Shown here: positions 42,220 to 49,891 of the stretch, one piece after another
Layout: the number at the start of each line of letters is the position of its first letter
Position numbering within the stretch: the first letter of the stretch is position 1
NCBI GenBank assembly: GCA_900544815.1
Contig: UQWT01000007.1
Location: forward strand, 1-51,075
Direction: 5' to 3'
DNA from: an uncultured Bacteroidales bacterium
GTDB taxonomy: Bacteria > Bacteroidota > Bacteroidia > Bacteroidales > UBA932
DNA: 51,075 nt
Made by a program: the position numbers and the translations under genes
Notes under the pieces: generated by a model
What the model was told of the DNA's origin: nothing
Seen by the model: the letters and a program-made list of their open reading frames with translations, nothing else
The model's database searches: none

Positions 42220-42372
42220 TTACCATCTATCCTCAGATGATACAGTAAGTTTCTTTCTGCCTCTTCTTCTGCGTGCAGCTAATACACGACGTCCGTTAGG
42301 TGTAGACATACGCTCGCGGAAGCCATGTTTGTTTCTGCGCTTGCGCTGTGATGGTTGAAATGTGCGTTTCAT
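42220..42372 (-). CDS. rpmH: 50S ribosomal protein L34
   Basis: Fifty residues beginning MKRTFQPSQRKRRNKHGFRE, with the family core MSTPNGRRVLAARRRRGRK; these are the L34 hallmarks, and the family is always about this size. A basic rRNA-binding protein of the large subunit. It has its own TACTTTTG promoter 36 bp upstream and a terminator 43 bp downstream. dnaA and rnpA, frequent neighbours of rpmH elsewhere, are not here; in Bacteroidota rpmH often stands apart. Confidence 0.97.
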   Translation of the reverse strand: MKRTFQPSQRKRRNKHGFRERMSTPNGRRVLAARRRRGRKKLTVSSEDRW

Positions 42373-42408
42373 ATTATGACAATTTATATATTTTCTCTAA
42401 ATGGAGTG

Positions 42409-42416
42409 CAAAAGTA
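42409..42416 (-). promoter_or_regulatory. Promoter -7 element TACTTTTG of rpmH
   Basis: TAnnTTTG match 36 bp before the rpmH ATG. Confidence 0.6.
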
Positions 42417-42498
42417 AACGTTTTAATCCAAAAATGCAAATAAAACTTCTTAAGAAACTGTTTAAAATATAAAAACAGCTCCTCAAATCATTTATGGA

Positions 42499-43131
42499 TT
42501 AGTCTTTGGCTATATAGATAACCTTTTTCTGTTCAAAAAATTCCTCCTCAAACCACTCGCTTATATCCTTTACAAAAAGGTTACGTTCCGGTATCTTATT
42601 TTTTTTAAGGGCATTATCCAATTCAAAAGCAAGATCTCCACCTTTTAAATAGATAATTCCTCTACGATATTTGCCCTTTACCCATGGCAGGAAATTCTGC
42701 AGGTCTGTAACTGCCCGAGAGACTATGTAATCGAATTCGTTTGGAACTACCTCTGCCCTCATATTCAGAGCCTTAACGTTTTTAAGCCCTAACGAGGTTG
42801 CAATCTCCTCTACCACTTTTATCTTCTTCCCCACGGAATCTACAAGGGTAAATCTGCTGTCCGGAAGCATTATTGCTAACGGAATGCCGGGGAAACCTCC
42901 TCCGGTGCCAACATCCATTATATTGCAGCCGCTTAATTCAATACCGGCATTCTCTGCAAACTTTAATATTGCTAAAGAGTGAAGTACATGATGCTCGTAC
43001 AGAAGATCTATGTCCTTTCTGCTTATAACATTTATCTTGTCATTCCACTCTTTATAAAGTGCATACAGGGCCGCTATCTGTTCCCTCTGCTCTGCAGTTA
43101 CACTAAAATATTTATATATAAGTTCCTCCAT
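42499..43131 (-). CDS. rsmG: 16S rRNA m7G527 methyltransferase RsmG
   Basis: SAM-dependent methylase that modifies G527 of 16S rRNA; loss gives low-level streptomycin resistance in other bacteria. It shows the opening LYALYKEWNDKINVISRKD and HHVLHSLAI, the SAM motif MDVGTGGGFPGIPLAI and the late DYIVSRAVTDL. The length of 210 aa is normal. It is a single leftward gene; its upstream flank holds element R8. Confidence 0.95.
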   Translation of the reverse strand: MEELIYKYFSVTAEQREQIAALYALYKEWNDKINVISRKDIDLLYEHHVLHSLAILKFAENAGIELSGCNIMDVGTGGGFPGIPLAIMLPDSRFTLVDSVGKKIKVVEEIATSLGLKNVKALNMRAEVVPNEFDYIVSRAVTDLQNFLPWVKGKYRRGIIYLKGGDLAFELDNALKKNKIPERNLFVKDISEWFEEEFFEQKKVIYIAKD

Positions 43132-43206
43132 TGTCTATTATTTTTCATCTTACTCTTTTATATAACATACAACATATTAAACCCAGTATTTCTCTACATG
43201 CCATAA

Positions 43207-43448
43207 TTGGCGTTAGCTTTGGCGTTGGCTTTAGCTTTGGCTAAATAAGTTTATTGTTTATAGTCAGTTTATCAGCTTATAGTTTTAAAGCAAATAGTTT
43301 TCTTCTTCACGCTATAAACTATACACTCTCAACAATTAACTTTTATAATGCTGTCTATAAACTATAAACTTTCAACTCTTAACTTTTATAGTGCTGCCTA
43401 TACACTATAAACTATAAACTTTCAACTAAATTAAGGCCAGTGCCAACT
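43207..43448. repeat. Hexamer-bounded intergenic element R8 (compound)
   Basis: A six-unit array starting GGCGTTAGCTTTGGCGTTGG, then A/T arms TTTATTGTTTATAG and CTATAAACTATAAACT, and the 3' block shared with R3 ending AAGGCCAGTGCCAAC. It stops two bases from the stop codon of the sigma-factor gene. Confidence 0.8.
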
Positions 43449-43449
43449 C

Positions 43450-43995
43450 CTATAAAAGTCTTTCCTCCAAATCTTTCAACTGCTCTCTTGCTCTGCGTAT
43501 CCTTGTACGTACAGTATTCAGCGGAAGCCCGGTAAGTGTCGCTATCTCATCGTATGCCAACTCCTTAATGAACCGTAACTCCGCAACCTCCCTGTATTTG
43601 GGCTCGAGTGATTTTATCCTGCCCATTACCTCAGACAAAGACTGCATGCTTATGTATTCATCCTCAGGCGATTTAGATACACCGTAAAAACCGTGCTCCA
43701 TATTGACTCTCTGTTTTCTAAGAGCGTCTATTGCGGTGTTTTTTGCAATATTGTACAGCCACGTTGAAAACTTATAAGAGGGTTCATACTTATCTAAGCT
43801 GCTGAAAGCTTTAAAAAGAGCTATCTGGGCAATATCTGCGGGGTCATCTGTGTATGAGGCAAGCATCTCCCTAACAAAGATCTCCAACTGCTCTCTATAC
43901 CTTTCATGCAGAATGGTATAAGCCGTCTGATCTCCATCATTTACGGCACGCTTTACAAGCTCCTCATCTTGTATTTCCGCACAGTATTTTTTCAT
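43450..43995 (-). CDS. ECF-type RNA polymerase sigma factor
   Basis: A 181-residue sigma-70 family regulator with the short ECF layout. Region 2 spans about residues 20-95, with DPADIAQIALFKAFSSLDKY and FSTWLYNIAKNTAIDAL. Region 4 spans about 120-175, with YREVAELRFIKELAYDEIA and the helix-turn-helix LPLNTVRTRIRRAREQL. No anti-sigma gene is adjacent, so this may be one of the stand-alone RpoE-like sigma factors common in Bacteroidota. The start at 43995 (ATG) is chosen over the TTG at 44001. polA lies upstream on the same strand, 74 bp away. Confidence 0.92.
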   Translation of the reverse strand: MKKYCAEIQDEELVKRAVNDGDQTAYTILHERYREQLEIFVREMLASYTDDPADIAQIALFKAFSSLDKYEPSYKFSTWLYNIAKNTAIDALRKQRVNMEHGFYGVSKSPEDEYISMQSLSEVMGRIKSLEPKYREVAELRFIKELAYDEIATLTGLPLNTVRTRIRRAREQLKDLEERLL

Positions 43996-44075
43996 TGGCA
44001 AATCTCTTCCGTTACAAATCTCTTCTGTTACAAGCCTTTTCTGTTGTTAATATGTTCCGTTGTAAATATGATATG

Positions 44076-46715
44076 TTAATGTGCCTCTAACCAGTTGTTT
44101 CCAACACCGGCTTCGGCCACAAGCGGAACGCGTAGCTTTATTACGCTCTCCATCTGCTTGGTTACAAGCTCTTTCAGCTGTTCTATCTCATTTGGAACAA
44201 CATCAAAAACAAGCTCGTCATGTACCTGCAGGATCATCTTGCTTTTAAGGTTCATCTGCTTCATGCAGCGGTACACATTTATCATTGCCACCTTAATTAT
44301 ATCTGCCGCACTTCCCTGCAGTGGTGCATTTATGGCATTACGCTCATTGTAGCCCCTAACCGTGGCATTACGGGAGTTTATGTCGGGAAGAAAACGTTTA
44401 CGTCCGTAAATTGTCTCCACAAAGCCATCTTTACGCCCCTTCTCTATCATATTGTCCATATATTCCTTCACCTTAGGGTAGTTGCGGAAGTACTCCTCAA
44501 TAAGCTCTTTGGAGGCTGTTCTGCTCATTCCAAGCCTCTGAGAAAGTCCAAAAGAAGAGATGCCATAGATTATTCCAAAGTTTGCAACCTTGGCCCTGCT
44601 CCGCTGCTCACGTGTAACCTCCTCCTCCGGAACACCAAATACTTTTGCCGCCGTTGCCGTGTGAATATCTTTTCCTTTATTAAAGGCATCCACAAGGTGT
44701 GGATCGTTACTCATGTGCGCCATAAGCCGCAACTCTATCTGCGAGTAGTCTGCAGAGAGAATCTTGCCTTCGCTGAACTGCGATACAAATGCTTTCCTTA
44801 TCTCCTTGCCCCTACTGGTCCTAACCGGAATATTCTGTAGGTTGGGGTTTGTTGAGCTAAGCCGTCCTGTTGCCGTAAGCGCCTGATTGAATGTTGTATG
44901 TACTTTACCGTCTTTTGGCGAAATGAGCAATGGAATATTATCTGTATATGATGATATAAGCTTCTTTAACCCGCGGTACTCAAGAATCATATTAACTATT
45001 GGGTGGCTTCCTTCCAACTCAGTTAACGTCTTTTCATCTGTACTGTAGTGACCTGTTGAGCTTTTTTTTGCTTTTGGATTGAGTTTTAGTTTCTCGTACA
45101 GAAGTTGGGCAACCTGTTTTGGTGATGAGAGGTTAAGAAACATATCATCTGCAATCATGCGAGCATCGTCCTCTATCTTTAGTAACTCATACGTAAGTTC
45201 TTTGCTGTATCTTAGCAGATGCTCCGTATCTATCTTAACACCTGTGTATTCCATATCTGCTAATACCGGAATAAGCGGTGCCTCTATGTCTGTGTACAGC
45301 TTTGTCTGTCCTGTCTTCTCCAACTCTGCGGCAAGCTGCTTGCGCAGTTCCACCAACAAAGAGACCGATATATGCTGCCTTTCACCCTCTGCCAACGGCT
45401 CTATATCTGTGTTAAGGTATGTCTTAAAGAGTATCTCCTCCTTATGAGCTCTTTCGGGTTGCAGTACATAATGCATAAGCTCTATGTCATATAATCGTCC
45501 GCACAACTCCATGCCGTTATCTCTTAATGTCTTTATGTAATCCTTAATATTATATCCTGTCTTTGCAATCTTATCATCTGCAAGCAAATGTTCTGCATCT
45601 TTATACTGCTGCACCTTTGTATATTTGCCGGAAGTTCCAAGATATAGTACAGAATCATAAATCCTTAACGCAACCTCCCCCTCTGCAGCGGCAACCATGG
45701 CAAGCTCTCTATAAGATACCTCGGCAACATTCATCACAGAAACAGGTTCTTTTACACCACTTGAACTCTCAGCAGAACCGAAAGAGCTGAACAGATCCGG
45801 TTCTGTAAAGGCCGCCGTCTCCTTTTTCTCGTTGCTGCCACCATCCTTCCCCCCCATATCCACAAACTTCCTGAGAGAATTAAACTCATAATCCGCAATT
45901 ATCTCGTTTAGTTTGTCATAATCAGGATACCTGTATTTAATTGAATCCAACGACACAGGTAGATCTATATCTGTCTTTATTGTTACAAGGAACTTGCTCA
46001 TCTGCAAGTGGTCCAACGACTGCTCCACCGCTGTTCTCTGCTTGGGAGACAGCTCGTCCCTGTGCTCTACAATATTATCAACACTGCCAAACTGTGCAAT
46101 AAGCTTTTTAGCTCCAACCTCCCCTATACCCTTGATTCCCGGCACATTATCAGAAGCGTCTCCGCAAATTGTAAGAATATCTATAACCTGTTTGGTGTTC
46201 TCAATACTATACTGCTCGCATACCTCCTTTGGCCCCACCACCTGTGGTTCCTCCCCTTTTCCTAACTTATACTGCATAACATTGGCAGATATAAGTTGGC
46301 CGTAGTCTTTGTCGGGAGTAACCATAAAAATCTCATTATCACTATTATCCCACTGTGTTGCCATTGAACCTATCACATCATCCGCCTCATATCCGGGCAT
46401 CATCACCACAGGTATGTTAAGCGCCTTTAGAATCTCCTGCAACGGCTCAAGCGCAGCCTTAACAAGCTCCGGCGCAGCACTTCTGTTAGCCTTATACTCC
46501 TCGTAAGCATCATGTCTGAAGGTCTTTGCAGGGGGATCAAACGCAACCGCGATATGCGATGGATGCTCCTTGGAGATAATCTCCAGAATCATCTTTGTAA
46601 AGCCATACAGAATAGATGTATCAACCCCCTTTGAGTTAATCATTGGTCTGCGCATAAACGCATAATACATTCTGAATATCTGAGAATGGCCATCTATGAG
46701 AAATATCCTGTTCAT
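44076..46715 (-). CDS. polA: DNA polymerase I
   Basis: Repair and Okazaki-fragment polymerase, 879 aa. The N-terminal 5'-3' exonuclease (residues 1 to about 290) is intact (FLIDGHSQIFRMYYA, DDVIGSMATQ, GDASDNVPGIKGIGEVGAKK). The polymerase domain (about 470-879) has SADYSQIELRLMAHMSND, the fingers KVANFGIIYGIS and QVHDELVFDV. The middle 3'-5' exonuclease domain is shortened and its catalytic set is not recognisable: where DxE is expected the sequence is VALRIYDSVLY, and the later YAAED motif is absent. Proofreading is thus probably lost, as in Taq and Bacillus enzymes. It is cotranscribed with queD, 10 bp upstream. Confidence 0.94.
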   Translation of the reverse strand: MNRIFLIDGHSQIFRMYYAFMRRPMINSKGVDTSILYGFTKMILEIISKEHPSHIAVAFDPPAKTFRHDAYEEYKANRSAAPELVKAALEPLQEILKALNIPVVMMPGYEADDVIGSMATQWDNSDNEIFMVTPDKDYGQLISANVMQYKLGKGEEPQVVGPKEVCEQYSIENTKQVIDILTICGDASDNVPGIKGIGEVGAKKLIAQFGSVDNIVEHRDELSPKQRTAVEQSLDHLQMSKFLVTIKTDIDLPVSLDSIKYRYPDYDKLNEIIADYEFNSLRKFVDMGGKDGGSNEKKETAAFTEPDLFSSFGSAESSSGVKEPVSVMNVAEVSYRELAMVAAAEGEVALRIYDSVLYLGTSGKYTKVQQYKDAEHLLADDKIAKTGYNIKDYIKTLRDNGMELCGRLYDIELMHYVLQPERAHKEEILFKTYLNTDIEPLAEGERQHISVSLLVELRKQLAAELEKTGQTKLYTDIEAPLIPVLADMEYTGVKIDTEHLLRYSKELTYELLKIEDDARMIADDMFLNLSSPKQVAQLLYEKLKLNPKAKKSSTGHYSTDEKTLTELEGSHPIVNMILEYRGLKKLISSYTDNIPLLISPKDGKVHTTFNQALTATGRLSSTNPNLQNIPVRTSRGKEIRKAFVSQFSEGKILSADYSQIELRLMAHMSNDPHLVDAFNKGKDIHTATAAKVFGVPEEEVTREQRSRAKVANFGIIYGISSFGLSQRLGMSRTASKELIEEYFRNYPKVKEYMDNMIEKGRKDGFVETIYGRKRFLPDINSRNATVRGYNERNAINAPLQGSAADIIKVAMINVYRCMKQMNLKSKMILQVHDELVFDVVPNEIEQLKELVTKQMESVIKLRVPLVAEAGVGNNWLEAH
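44380..44390 (+). repeat. Near-copy of 11-mer (ATGTCGGGAAG)
   Basis: One mismatch at the first base, within polA at the conserved RFLPDI codons. Confidence 0.45.
46309..46319 (+). repeat. Variant 11-mer (TTGTCGGGAGT)
   Basis: Variant inside polA keeping TTGTCGGGA. Confidence 0.3.
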
Positions 46716-46725
46716 GGGGTATAAT

Positions 46726-47163
46726 TTATTCGTTTATCCATTCCGCGTACGATGTAGCCGTTTCATAAAGTCTTAAACTATAAAGCTTTACATCTGCAGG
46801 AAGCCTTCTGCATATACACTCCGCAAAATATGTTATAAGATTCTCGCATGTTGGCTGAAAGTCCACAACCACAACATTTCCGTACTGTTCAGACAGTTCA
46901 GACGCTCCCGGAGAATCGCTCCTTAAGACCAAAGCATGGTCAAAATGCCTTAGAATCTCCTCATTCACAATTGCTTTAAGATCCTTAAAATCTATAATCA
47001 TCCCATACTTGTGAGAACTCTTGTCCTGTTCCGGCAGCCCCTCTATTGTTACATATAATATATAAGAGTGTCCGTGAATATGCCTGCATAAGCCATCATA
47101 ATTGGGAAGCGCATGTGCCCCTTCAAACCTAAACTCCTTTGTTAATCTTAATTTCCCTTTCAT
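46726..47163 (-). CDS. queD: 6-carboxy-5,6,7,8-tetrahydropterin synthase QueD
   Basis: Converts dihydroneopterin triphosphate to 6-carboxytetrahydropterin, the substrate of QueE (gene at 14928). Zinc ligands are the histidines in FEGAHALP and RHIHGHSY; the catalytic cysteine is in DGLCRHIHGH. The conserved DFKDLKAIV, HFDHALVL and the late glutamate in RLYETATSYAEW are present. 145 aa. It is the first gene of a queD-polA pair. An exact 11-mer copy lies 20 bp upstream of the ATG. Confidence 0.92.
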   Translation of the reverse strand: MKGKLRLTKEFRFEGAHALPNYDGLCRHIHGHSYILYVTIEGLPEQDKSSHKYGMIIDFKDLKAIVNEEILRHFDHALVLRSDSPGASELSEQYGNVVVVDFQPTCENLITYFAECICRRLPADVKLYSLRLYETATSYAEWINE

Positions 47164-47183
47164 ATATGATTATGATTAATTTG

Positions 47184-47194
47184 CTTCCCGACAA
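47184..47194 (-). repeat. Exact copy of 11-mer TTGTCGGGAAG (minus strand)
   Basis: Intergenic, 20 bp upstream of the queD ATG and oriented with that gene. Confidence 0.8.
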
Positions 47195-47336
47195 AAATTG
47201 TCTAAGAAATAATTATTGTTGGCAAAGATATGAATAAAAAAGGAAAACAGATTGTTACCTGTTTTTCCAATTAGCATTATTTGATAAATTTTTTATTTAA
47301 AAAGATTATATTTTTTTGTTTTTAATTAATAATTAT

Positions 47337-47344
47337 TATTTTTG
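47337..47344 (+). promoter_or_regulatory. Promoter -7 element TATTTTTG of the aminotransferase
   Basis: TAnnTTTG match 37 bp before the ATG in a very AT-rich stretch. Confidence 0.45.
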
Positions 47345-47381
47345 TATTTAGAATTTAAACGATTTATAATTAAAGAACATT

Positions 47382-48578
47382 ATGTCAGTAAATATTAGCG
47401 ACTTCCTTTCAAAAAGCGCCAAGGCAATGAAGCCTTCACCTATCAGAGCACTCTTAAACGTAGTTAACCAACCCGGGATCATCTCCTTTGCAGGCGGTTT
47501 TCCCAATCCACAGACTTTCCCTATTGAAGACCTTAAGAGGATAATGATAGAGGTGCTTGAGGAACAGGGAGCTAAGGCGTTACAGTATGGCGGTACAGAT
47601 GGAAACAAAGAGCTACGTGAAGAGATTGCTAAGATTTACATCAAGCAGGGTCTTGATATAGACAGAGACAATATTATCATAACAACCGCTTCGCAGCAGG
47701 CAATTGACCTAACAGCCAGAATATTCTTAGATCCTGGTGATACTGTTCTTTGCGGATTGCCATCTTACCTTGGCGCATTACAGGCATTCACAGCCGCTCA
47801 GGCAGATATTGTTGGCGTTGAGGCAGATGAGGAACTCGAGGCCGTTGTAAGGGCTATGATGGCTGTTGGCAAAAAGCCTAAATTCATCTACGCCATACCG
47901 GATTTCCAGAACCCTACAGGTGTAACAATGACTGTACCTCAGAGAGAGTATATAGTAAAAGTTGCAAGAAAATATGACCTTATCATAGTAGAGGATTCCC
48001 CTTACAGAGAGATTAGATTTGAGGGTGAGCACCAGCCTCTTATCTCATCTATGGCTCCGGAGAGGACAATTCTATTGGGAACATTCTCAAAGACATTTGT
48101 TCCTGGATTCCGTCTTGGTTGGGTAGTAGCTCCTAAAGATTTCGTTTACAGATACAATTTGGCCAAGCAGTCGTCTGACCTCTGCTCTCCTGTATTTGAT
48201 CAGGCAGTTGCAGCAAAATATCTGCAGAGTGGTGCTTTTGAGACCAATCTTAAAAAGACCGTTGAGCTTTACAGACACAAGAGAGACGTTATGTTAGAGG
48301 CTCTTGAGAAGGAGATGCCGGAGGGTGTTACATGGACAAAACCAGATGGAGGTCTGTTCCTACTTATGACACTTCCTCACGTATACGACACAAAAGTATT
48401 GTTCGACTACGCTATAAAGAAGAATGTAGCATTTGTAATTGGTGAGGCATTCTTCTGTGACGGTACAGGTCAGAATACATTGCGTATGAACTTCTCATTT
48501 ATGGATGATGACAGCATAAGAGAGGGTGTGAAGAGGTTGGCAGCTGCAATAAGAGATCTGTTCGCAGAAGCCAAATAA
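47382..48578 (+). CDS. PLP-dependent aminotransferase, class I (2-aminoadipate/MocR-type group)
   Basis: A 398-residue fold-type-I aminotransferase. The PLP lysine lies in LLGTFSKTFVPGFRLGW near residue 230; the cofactor-binding YAIPDFQNPTG (Asn), EDSPYRE and a late LRMNFSF arginine that binds the substrate carboxylate are present. The opening ISFAGGFPNPQTFP fits the LysN/ARO8-like group that acts on aminoadipate, aromatic or branched-chain amino acids. It has no DNA-binding domain, so it is not a MocR regulator. Context gives no pathway, though an aromatic substrate would suit the nearby iorAB. Strong promoter-like AT-rich leader; single gene. Confidence 0.88.
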   Translation: MSVNISDFLSKSAKAMKPSPIRALLNVVNQPGIISFAGGFPNPQTFPIEDLKRIMIEVLEEQGAKALQYGGTDGNKELREEIAKIYIKQGLDIDRDNIIITTASQQAIDLTARIFLDPGDTVLCGLPSYLGALQAFTAAQADIVGVEADEELEAVVRAMMAVGKKPKFIYAIPDFQNPTGVTMTVPQREYIVKVARKYDLIIVEDSPYREIRFEGEHQPLISSMAPERTILLGTFSKTFVPGFRLGWVVAPKDFVYRYNLAKQSSDLCSPVFDQAVAAKYLQSGAFETNLKKTVELYRHKRDVMLEALEKEMPEGVTWTKPDGGLFLLMTLPHVYDTKVLFDYAIKKNVAFVIGEAFFCDGTGQNTLRMNFSFMDDDSIREGVKRLAAAIRDLFAEAK

Positions 48579-48601
48579 AAAGCTGTAATACAATAATATT
48601 A

Positions 48602-48703
48602 AGTAACATAAAAAAATTAGTTTCCTCAGATTAAGATAATATTTTCGAAAAGAGATATAGACCTAAAAGATTCCTTAAGATGATGCAGTTTTTGAAGGTT
48701 ACT
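48602..48703. repeat. Divergent copy (C) of the 108-bp element family
   Basis: 102 bp from AGTAAC to GGTTACT, 23 bp after the aminotransferase stop. It shares the central stretch TATTTTCGAAAAGAGATATA and GACCTAAAAGA with copies A and B, and the left half with copy D. Confidence 0.65.
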
Positions 48704-48783
48704 AACAGCTTACTAATATTAGAAACATGAATAATGTTCCCCATAGGTAAATATTATAGTTAAAATTCCAATTAGTTCCAACG

Positions 48784-48816
48784 GAAGAGCTCGGGATCCC
48801 ACCTCCCGGGCTCTTC
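48784..48816 (+). terminator. GC-rich terminator-like hairpin
   Basis: GAAGAGCTCGGG pairs with CCCGGGCTCTTC (one G-T pair) around ATCCCACCT; only TT-AATTT follows. It lies over 200 bp after the aminotransferase, so it may end a small RNA within 48704-48783. Nothing else is recognised in that stretch. Confidence 0.55.
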
Positions 48817-48824
48817 TTAATTTA

Positions 48825-48886
48825 TGGCGTTGGCGTTGGCTAATTTAGGGTGAGGAGAGGATAGAGAGGATAAAGCCAAAGCTATA
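48825..48886. repeat. Hexamer-bounded intergenic element R9 (short)
   Basis: GGCGTTGGCGTTGGCT at the left, a purine-rich core AGGGTGAGGAGAGGATAGAG as in R7 and R10, and AAAGCCAAAGCT at the right. The smallest complete element, 62 bp. Confidence 0.75.
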
Positions 48887-48923
48887 TTTTTCAATTCAAA
48901 TATATTGTTCTTGAAAAAACTAT

Positions 48924-48931
48924 TAAATTTG
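48924..48931 (+). promoter_or_regulatory. Promoter -7 element TAAATTTG of tpiA
   Basis: TAnnTTTG match 34 bp before the tpiA ATG. Confidence 0.6.
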
Positions 48932-48965
48932 CCGCCGATTAGATGTATATAAACACATTATAGTT

Positions 48966-49718
48966 ATGAGAAAGAATATTGTAGCGGGAAACTGGAAGAT
49001 GAACAAAACAGTTTCCGAGGGCGTTGAATTGGCAAAAGAGCTTACAACCCTTTTATCCGAAGTTCCATCTGACGTAAAACTTATCATTGCTCCACCATTC
49101 ACCAACCTTGTACCTGTAAAAGATGTTATAAGCAAAACCGTTATAGGACTTTCAGCACAGAACTGTGCAGATCATGAGAGCGGTGCATACACAGGAGAGG
49201 TTTCCGCAAAAATGGTTGCATCAACAGGTGCAGAATATGTTATTCTTGGACATTCCGAAAGAAGAGAGTACTATCACGAGACCGGAGAGATTCTAAAAGA
49301 AAAGATATCATTAGCATTGGAGAACGGCCTCTCTCCTATCTTCTGTGTTGGCGAAAACCTTGAACAGAGAGAGAAGGGAGACCACTTTAAAGTTGTTGAG
49401 CAGGAGATTAAAGAGGTACTTTATACCCTAACTCCGGAGCAGATGAAAAACGTTATCGTTGCTTACGAACCAATATGGGCAATAGGCACAGGCAAAACAG
49501 CAACTAATGCACAGGCAGAGGAGATTCATGCCCATATAAGAAAAGTCTTGGCAGAAAAGTTTGGGGAGCTTGCAGATGAGATATCTATTCTTTATGGCGG
49601 AAGCTGCAAACCTTCAAATGCAAAAGAGTTGTTCGCACAGCCAAACATTGATGGCGGTCTTATTGGGGGCGCATCATTAAAGGCTGCAGATTTTGTAGCA
49701 ATAGCAAAGAGTTTCTAA
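48966..49718 (+). CDS. tpiA: Triose-phosphate isomerase
   Basis: Interconverts dihydroxyacetone phosphate and glyceraldehyde 3-phosphate in glycolysis. Family landmarks are complete: GNWKMNKT with the active-site lysine, ILGHSERREYYHE with the catalytic histidine, and the signature AYEPIWAIGTGKTA with the glutamate. The C-terminal phosphate loop ILYGGSCKPSNA and GGLIGGASLK is present. 250 aa. It is followed by prmA on the same strand after 173 bp taken up by element R10. Confidence 0.97.
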   Translation: MRKNIVAGNWKMNKTVSEGVELAKELTTLLSEVPSDVKLIIAPPFTNLVPVKDVISKTVIGLSAQNCADHESGAYTGEVSAKMVASTGAEYVILGHSERREYYHETGEILKEKISLALENGLSPIFCVGENLEQREKGDHFKVVEQEIKEVLYTLTPEQMKNVIVAYEPIWAIGTGKTATNAQAEEIHAHIRKVLAEKFGELADEISILYGGSCKPSNAKELFAQPNIDGGLIGGASLKAADFVAIAKSF

Positions 49719-49722
49719 ATTA

Positions 49723-49880
49723 TTAGCGTTAGCTTTGGCTTTGGCTTTTTGAGGATAGAGAGGATAGAGAGTAATTAGAAACAGTTACGAACGACTTGTC
49801 AATCAACGGAAGAGCGGTTGCCAAAACTGCCTATACACTATAAACTCAATTATGGCTAACGCTAACGCCAAAGCCAACGC
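49723..49880. repeat. Hexamer-bounded intergenic element R10
   Basis: The clearest inverted ends: AGCGTTAGCTTTGGCTTTGG (left) and GGCTAACGCTAACGCCAAAG (right). The core is purine-rich (GAGGATAGAGAGGATAGAGA) followed by about 60 bp of unique sequence and CTATACACTATAAACT. It starts four bases after the tpiA stop and ends 11 bases before the prmA ATG. Confidence 0.85.
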
Positions 49881-49891
49881 ATAAAGTTACC

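Noticed and set aside
13996..44390. Idea that the 11-mer reflects only the codons of Leu-Pro-Asp
   Set aside because: Several coding copies do read LPD (clpB, GH3, polA), but others read LSG or VGK, and four exact copies are intergenic.
44220..46506. Plus-strand ORFs of up to 206 codons opposite polA
   Set aside because: Antisense to well-conserved polymerase motifs; no independent support.
27121..49880. Hexamer arrays considered as a CRISPR or simple microsatellite
   Set aside because: Units are six bases without spacers, so not CRISPR. They recur as ends of larger inverted structures at many loci, so not a single microsatellite.
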